Part shown: positions 5,068 through 7,891 of the stretch, one piece after another
Layout: each line of letters begins with the position of its first letter
How positions within the stretch are numbered: position 1 is the stretch's first letter
Source of the DNA: Chloroflexota bacterium
GTDB lineage: Bacteria > Chloroflexota > Anaerolineae > Anaerolineales > JACQED01
DNA length: 7,891 nucleotides
Assembly: GCA_016200785.1 (NCBI GenBank)
Contig: JACQED010000242.1
Location: forward strand, 1-7,891
Direction: 5' to 3'
The notes under the pieces: generated by a model
What the model was told of the DNA's origin: nothing
What the model saw: the letters and a program-made list of their open reading frames with translations, nothing else
The model's database searches: none
Translations under genes and position numbers: made by a program

Positions 5068-6387
5068 ATGTTTGAAACCCTCTCGGAAAAACTCCAATCG
5101 GTCTTCAAACAACTGGCGCGGCGGGGAAAATTGTCCGAGGCGGATGTGGACTCCGCCTTGCGCGAAGTGCGCCTGGCTCTGCTCGAAGCCGACGTGCATT
5201 TCAACGTCGTCAAAGAGTTTCTCGGCAGAGTCAAGACGCGCGCCGTCGGGGCAGAAGTGTCGCGTGCCCTCGCGCCCGCGCAACAGGTCATTAAAATCGT
5301 TCACGAGGAATTGATCGCTACCCTCGGCCCCGGCGAGCGGCTCAATCTCAGCGGCCCGAAGCCGCGCGCGATCATGCTCGTCGGCCTGCAAGGCTCCGGC
5401 AAGACGACGACCGCCGCCAAACTCGCCGGGTGGCTGATGCGGCAGGGCGAGCGGCCCGTCCTCGTCGCCGCCGACCCGTACCGTCCGGCGGCGGCGGCAC
5501 AATTGCAAACGCTCGGCGCGTCGCTCAACGTGGAGGTGATCTCCGGCCCGGAGGCCCCGCCCGACTTGTGCGCCCGCGCGCTGAAGTCGGCCTCCGACGG
5601 CGGCGCGTCGGTCGTGATCATGGACACGGCCGGTCGCCTGCAAATTGACGAAGCGCTCATGGCCGAGCTGAGCGCGATCAAAGGTCGCACCTCGCCCGCC
5701 GAAGCCCTGCTCGTCGCCGACGCGATGACCGGGCAGGAAGCGGTGAAGATCGCCGGCGGCTTCCACAAGCAAGTCGGCCTCACCGGGCTGGTGCTGACCA
5801 AAGCCGACGGCGACGCGCGCGGCGGCGCGGCGATCTCGATGCGCGCCGTCACGGGCGTCCCGATCAAGTTCCTCGGCGTCAGCGAGAAGCTCGACGGGCT
5901 GGAGGCCTTCAGCCCCGACCGGCTCGCCGGGCGCATCCTCGGCATGGGCGACATGCTCGGCCTGATCGAAAAGGCCGAGGCCGCGCTCGATTTCGAACAA
6001 GCGCAGAAGGCCGCCGAGAAACTCAAGTCGGCCTCGTTCGACTTCGAGGATTTTCTCGAGCAATTGCGGCAGGTGCGCAAGATGGGCCCCATCGGCCAAC
6101 TGCTCGACATGGTTCCGGGCATGGGGCAGCTGGCGGCCCAGATTTCGCCGCAAGACGCCGAGCGGCAGATGAGGCGCACCGAAGCGATGATCAGTTCGAT
6201 GACCCGTGAGGAGCGGCGCAGTCCGGAGATCATGAACGCCTCGCGCAAGCGCCGCATCGCCGCCGGATCGGGCACGACGGTGCAAGAGGTGAACATACTG
6301 ATCAAGCAGTTCAAAGACATGCAAAGACTCATGAAGCAGATGGGCAAACGCGGGGGCATGGCCCAACTCAGCCGCATGTTTCGTTGA
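5068..6387 (+). CDS. ffh: Signal recognition particle protein Ffh (SRP54)
   Basis: A complete 439-residue protein of normal Ffh length. The helical N domain (1-90) opens with MFETLSEKLQSVFKQL. The G domain (about 98-294) has the P-loop GLQGSGKTTTAAKLA (106-120), DPYRPAA (136-142), DTAGR (186-190) and TKADGDARGG (244-253). The methionine-rich M domain (about 295-435) carries FLEQLRQVRKMGPI (329-342) and the RNA-binding stretch SRKRRIAAGSGTTVQEVN (392-409). Ffh binds 4.5S RNA and signal sequences of nascent membrane proteins and docks on FtsY, using GTP; it acts in the cytosol and at the membrane. The start is fixed by the conserved N-terminus, although the Shine-Dalgarno sequence is weak (GGTGG at 5044-5048 is too far away). 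It heads the rpsP-khpA-rimM cluster. Its TGA stop is the first three bases of a heptamer-repeat hairpin. Confidence 0.97.
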   Translation: MFETLSEKLQSVFKQLARRGKLSEADVDSALREVRLALLEADVHFNVVKEFLGRVKTRAVGAEVSRALAPAQQVIKIVHEELIATLGPGERLNLSGPKPRAIMLVGLQGSGKTTTAAKLAGWLMRQGERPVLVAADPYRPAAAAQLQTLGASLNVEVISGPEAPPDLCARALKSASDGGASVVIMDTAGRLQIDEALMAELSAIKGRTSPAEALLVADAMTGQEAVKIAGGFHKQVGLTGLVLTKADGDARGGAAISMRAVTGVPIKFLGVSEKLDGLEAFSPDRLAGRILGMGDMLGLIEKAEAALDFEQAQKAAEKLKSASFDFEDFLEQLRQVRKMGPIGQLLDMVPGMGQLAAQISPQDAERQMRRTEAMISSMTREERRSPEIMNASRKRRIAAGSGTTVQEVNILIKQFKDMQRLMKQMGKRGGMAQLSRMFR

Positions 6388-6480
6388 TGGCCTACCGCTG
6401 ATGGCATATCGCTTATCGCAGATCATGGGCACAACGCGGCCATAGGCGATAAGCGATAGGCGATAAGCAATACGCAATTC
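6385..6480. repeat. Heptamer-built hairpin element A, between ffh and rpsP
   Basis: The left arm consists of 7-base units TGATGGC, CTACCGC, TGATGGC, ATATCGC and TTATCGC (6385-6419). The right arm has GCCATAG, GCGATAA, GCGATAG, GCGATAA, GCAATAC and GCAATTC (6439-6480). The right-arm units are reverse complements of left-arm units, so the whole folds: 6407-6419 pairs perfectly with 6446-6458 over 13 bp, with a 26-base loop. The first unit contains the ffh stop codon. The element ends just before the AAGGAG of rpsP. No gene inside. Confidence 0.8.
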
Positions 6481-6501
6481 CGAAGGAGACTGAATTTCTA
6501 A

Positions 6502-6924
6502 ATGGTTCGTATCCGACTGCGCCGCATGGGCGCAAAACGCCAGCCGAGTTACCGCCTCGTGGTCGCCGACCCCGAGTCACCGCGCGATGGCCGCTTCCTC
6601 GAAATCATCGGCCAGTACAACCCGCGCACCGAGCCGGCGACGGTCGTCGTAGACGAGGCCCGCGCTCTGCACTGGCTCAAGAACGGTGCCATGCCCAGCC
6701 AACCCGCCGAGCGCCTGCTCAAGACCGTCGGCACACTCGACCGCTTCGCCCGGCTGAAGAGCGGCGAAGCGTTGGAGACTCTCATTGCCGAGGCTCAAGC
6801 CGCCACGGCCGCCCAGCCTGTCTCTCCAAAGACTCGCCGCGACGAAAAGACCGGCGTCGCCTCGAAGGGCAAGTCGAAGAAGAAGAAAGCCGCCGAGGCC
6901 GCAGAGACGGCACAGGCCGCCTGA
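6502..6924 (+). CDS. rpsP: 30S ribosomal protein bS16 with a lysine/alanine-rich C-terminal extension
   Basis: Residues 1-85 are a normal bS16: MVRIRLRRMGAKRQPSYRLV at the start, ADPESPRDGRFLEIIGQYNP (22-41), and ALHWLKNGAMPSQPAERLL (55-73). The protein is part of the 30S body and helps fold 16S rRNA. Residues 86-140 are an extension rich in alanine and lysine with the run KGKSKKKKAAEAAE (122-135), probably disordered and rRNA-contacting; the family is usually about 80-90 residues, though tails of this kind occur in several phyla. AAGGAG (6483-6488) lies 13 bases before ATG, longer than ideal, but the N-terminus is the family's own. It is second in the ffh cluster. Its TGA stop begins the second heptamer element. 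Confidence 0.96.
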   Translation: MVRIRLRRMGAKRQPSYRLVVADPESPRDGRFLEIIGQYNPRTEPATVVVDEARALHWLKNGAMPSQPAERLLKTVGTLDRFARLKSGEALETLIAEAQAATAAQPVSPKTRRDEKTGVASKGKSKKKKAAEAAETAQAA

Positions 6925-7012
6925 TGGCTTATGGCTGATGGCGTATCGTGGGCCGGGACTGGCAAAGGCTGCGGCCTGCGATAGGCGATGCGCGATGAGC
7001 GACACGCAATGA
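6922..7012. repeat. Heptamer-built hairpin element B, between rpsP and khpA
   Basis: Left units are TGATGGC, TTATGGC, TGATGGC and GTATCGT (6922-6949). Right units are GCGGCCT, GCGATAG, GCGATGC, GCGATGA, GCGACAC and GCAATGA (6971-6977 and 6978-7012). Positions 6944-6955 pair with 6972-6983 as a 12-bp stem with two G-U wobbles and a 16-base loop. Layout, first unit and GCGGCC centre match element A, so the two are diverged copies. The first unit contains the rpsP stop and the last contains the khpA start codon. Confidence 0.75.
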
Positions 7013-7236
7013 AAGACCTCCTCGAATTCATCGTCAAGTCCCTGGTGGACGACCCGATACAGGTGCAGGTCAGCGAAGCGCAGAGCGGGTACACCGTGCT
7101 CCTGGAGTTGCGCGTCGCGCCGGAAGACATGGGCCGCGTGATCGGCAAGGGCGGGCGCGTGATCAATTCGATCCGCACCCTGCTCCGCCTGGCCGCCGCC
7201 CGTGAAGGACGGCGCGTCGAAGTAGAACTTGCCTGA
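7009..7236 (+). CDS. khpA: KH-domain RNA-binding protein KhpA (YlqC family)
   Basis: A 75-residue single KH domain: MKDLLEFIVKSLVDDPIQVQ at the start and MGRVIGKGGRVINSIRTLL (41-59) with the GKGG loop (46-49) that binds RNA, ending in RRVEVELA. Length and N-terminus match the YlqC/KhpA family, which binds RNA, often as a dimer or with KhpB, and is typically encoded between rpsP and rimM. I chose ATG 7009 over an in-frame ATG at 6988 because the extra residues MRDERHA are translated heptamer repeat and the family begins at MKDLLEFIV. No Shine-Dalgarno sequence precedes ATG 7009; repeat units run right into it, so initiation may depend on coupling or on the hairpin. The stop overlaps rimM by 8 bases. 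Confidence 0.93.
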   Translation: MKDLLEFIVKSLVDDPIQVQVSEAQSGYTVLLELRVAPEDMGRVIGKGGRVINSIRTLLRLAAAREGRRVEVELA

Positions 7237-7744
7237 CCCCGCGTTGTTGACCGTGGGCCGTGTGCTGAGGCCGCACGGCGTTCGCGGCGAACTCGTCCTC
7301 GAAGTCCTCACCGATTTCCCCGACTCCCTTCTCGGAAAAACTATCTACGCCGCCGAGACGGCCGGCGAGCGCGGTTCCGCGCACGAGGTCGTCTCGCTTC
7401 GCCGGCATCACGACCGCCGGCTGATCAGGCTCGCCGGGTGCGTGGATCGCGAAGCGGCCGAGACCTATCGCGGCTTGCTGATTCAGATTGACGCGACCGA
7501 GGCCGAGCCGCTGGCCGAGGGGCAATACTATCATCACCAGATCGTCGGCCTGCGCGCGATCAGCGACGAGGGCGAGGCGCTGGGCATCGTCGCTGAGGTT
7601 CTTGAAACCGGCGCGAACGACGTCTACGTCGTCGAGACGCCCGCAGGCGGCGAGTTACTCTTGCCGGCCATCAGCACCGTCGTGAAAAAGATCGACGTCC
7701 CGGCGGGGGAGATTACTGTCCATCTGATCGAGGGACTGAGGTAG
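7229..7744 (+). CDS. rimM: Ribosome maturation factor RimM
   Basis: A 171-residue protein of normal family length. The N-terminal RimM domain (about 7-90) has LLTVGRVLRPHGVRGELVLE (6-25) and REAAETYRGLLIQI (74-87). The C-terminal PRC-barrel domain (about 98-170) has YYHHQIVGL (100-108), GANDVYVV (128-135), ELLLPAISTVV (142-152) and VHLIEGL (164-170). RimM binds uS19 and assists maturation of the 16S 3' domain in the 30S head. The likely start is TTG 7229, which overlaps the khpA stop by 8 bases and implies translational coupling; TTG 7244, TTG 7247 or GTG 7253 are possible but would clip the N-terminus. No strong Shine-Dalgarno sequence is visible. trmD, often next, is not adjacent on this strand. 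Confidence 0.95.
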   Translation: MPDPALLTVGRVLRPHGVRGELVLEVLTDFPDSLLGKTIYAAETAGERGSAHEVVSLRRHHDRRLIRLAGCVDREAAETYRGLLIQIDATEAEPLAEGQYYHHQIVGLRAISDEGEALGIVAEVLETGANDVYVVETPAGGELLLPAISTVVKKIDVPAGEITVHLIEGLR

Positions 7745-7782
7745 CTGCCAAGCGGAAAGCGGTTTCCGGCAGTATAATTGTC
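7745..7782 (+). terminator. Hairpin directly after rimM, possible weak terminator
   Basis: Immediately after the rimM TAG, CTGCC (7745-7749) pairs with GGCAG (7768-7772), and inside it GGAAA (7754-7758) pairs with TTTCC (7763-7767) around a GCGG loop. A 4-base bulge lies on the 5' side. The following TATAATTGT is only partly T-rich, so termination would be weak or the structure may serve another role. Confidence 0.4.
7773..7778 (+). promoter_or_regulatory. Candidate -10 box for the right-edge gene
   Basis: A perfect TATAAT lies 24 bases before ATG 7802 and directly abuts the hairpin after rimM. No acceptable -35 is visible at 16-18 bases, so the call rests on the -10 alone. The hairpin would occupy the spacer region. 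Confidence 0.4.
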
Positions 7783-7801
7783 GGCGACTGGAGCACACGC
7801 C

Positions 7802-7891
7802 ATGAGCCAGGTAATCGAAGTCATCCAACGTTACGAGATACCGGATCTGCCGCCGACGGATTTGCCGTACGATGACGGAGAGCCTATGGAA
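7802..7891 (+). CDS. Uma2-family (DUF820) endonuclease-like protein, partial, first 30 residues
   Basis: Thirty codons are visible before the right edge: MSQVIEVIQRYEIPDL then PPTDLPYDDGEPME. The string LPYDDGEPME is typical of the N-terminus of the Uma2/DUF820 family, where it is commonly followed by a T/S-x-x-H-R helix; this is recognition from memory of the family. Uma2 proteins have a PD-(D/E)XK restriction-endonuclease-like fold and are abundant in Cyanobacteria and Chloroflexota, mostly with unknown roles. GGAG (7790-7793) is 8 bases before ATG, supporting the start. The gene has its own TATAAT box and is separated from rimM by a hairpin, so it is probably not part of the ribosomal cluster. 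The catalytic residues lie beyond the window. Confidence 0.65.
   Translation, partial: MSQVIEVIQRYEIPDLPPTDLPYDDGEPME

Noticed and set aside
4172..5314. 380-codon plus-strand frame across the LCP gene and the start of ffh
   Set aside because: It overlaps two clear genes and the divergent promoter region, and its translation has no domain features.
4969..6477. 502-codon open frame on the minus strand across ffh
   Set aside because: It is the antisense shadow of ffh in GC-rich DNA; its composition is histidine/arginine/leucine-rich with no recognisable domain.
6988..7008. Longer khpA from ATG 6988
   Set aside because: The seven added residues are translated heptamer repeat and are not part of the family N-terminus.
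6385..7012. CRISPR-like repeats in the ffh cluster
   Set aside because: Units are 7 bases in direct tandem with no spacers, and they form palindromic arms.

Overview
The window is GC-rich bacterial chromosome. The gene order ffh-rpsP-KH RNA-binding protein-rimM, the LytR-CpsA-Psr protein, the amidohydrolase types, a Uma2-type nuclease and period-7 intergenic repeats all suggest a member of the Chloroflexota (Anaerolineae-like). That assignment is inference from gene content, not from a marker-gene comparison.

Left part (1-1760), mostly on the minus strand. A PF04909-type amidohydrolase is cut by the left edge. A 295-base gap follows, holding a candidate promoter and a terminator hairpin. Next come two tandem SnoaL-like genes with near-identical Shine-Dalgarno leaders, probably transcribed together from a promoter near 1716-1744.

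Middle part (1790-3930), plus strand. A good promoter (1792-1819) reads into a remnant of the C-terminus of a TaqI/Eco57I-like DNA methylase. The remnant breaks off into an inverted-repeat element of about 150 bp. Directly after the element lies a small DUF559 (Vsr-like, PD-(D/E)XK) nuclease gene. It overlaps by 11 bases a full-length amidohydrolase of the methylthioadenosine/S-adenosylhomocysteine deaminase type. That gene converges on the LCP gene, and the gap between their stop codons is filled by four 7-base repeats.

Right part (3926-7891). The LCP-family cell-envelope gene (minus, possibly leaderless) is divergent from ffh, which has a strong sigma70-type promoter. The ffh-rpsP-khpA-rimM cluster (protein targeting, 30S subunit protein, RNA-binding KH protein, 16S maturation) is interrupted twice, after ffh and after rpsP, by related hairpin elements built of 7-base units. 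In both cases the upstream gene's TGA stop is part of the first unit. In the second element the khpA start codon lies in the last unit. After rimM there is a hairpin, a TATAAT box and the first 30 codons of a Uma2-like nuclease gene, where many bacteria would have trmD-rplS.

The most notable signals are the heptamer elements locked to stop and start codons, and the methylase remnant, inverted repeat and DUF559 nuclease lying side by side. I see no tRNA, rRNA, CRISPR array or complete transposase.
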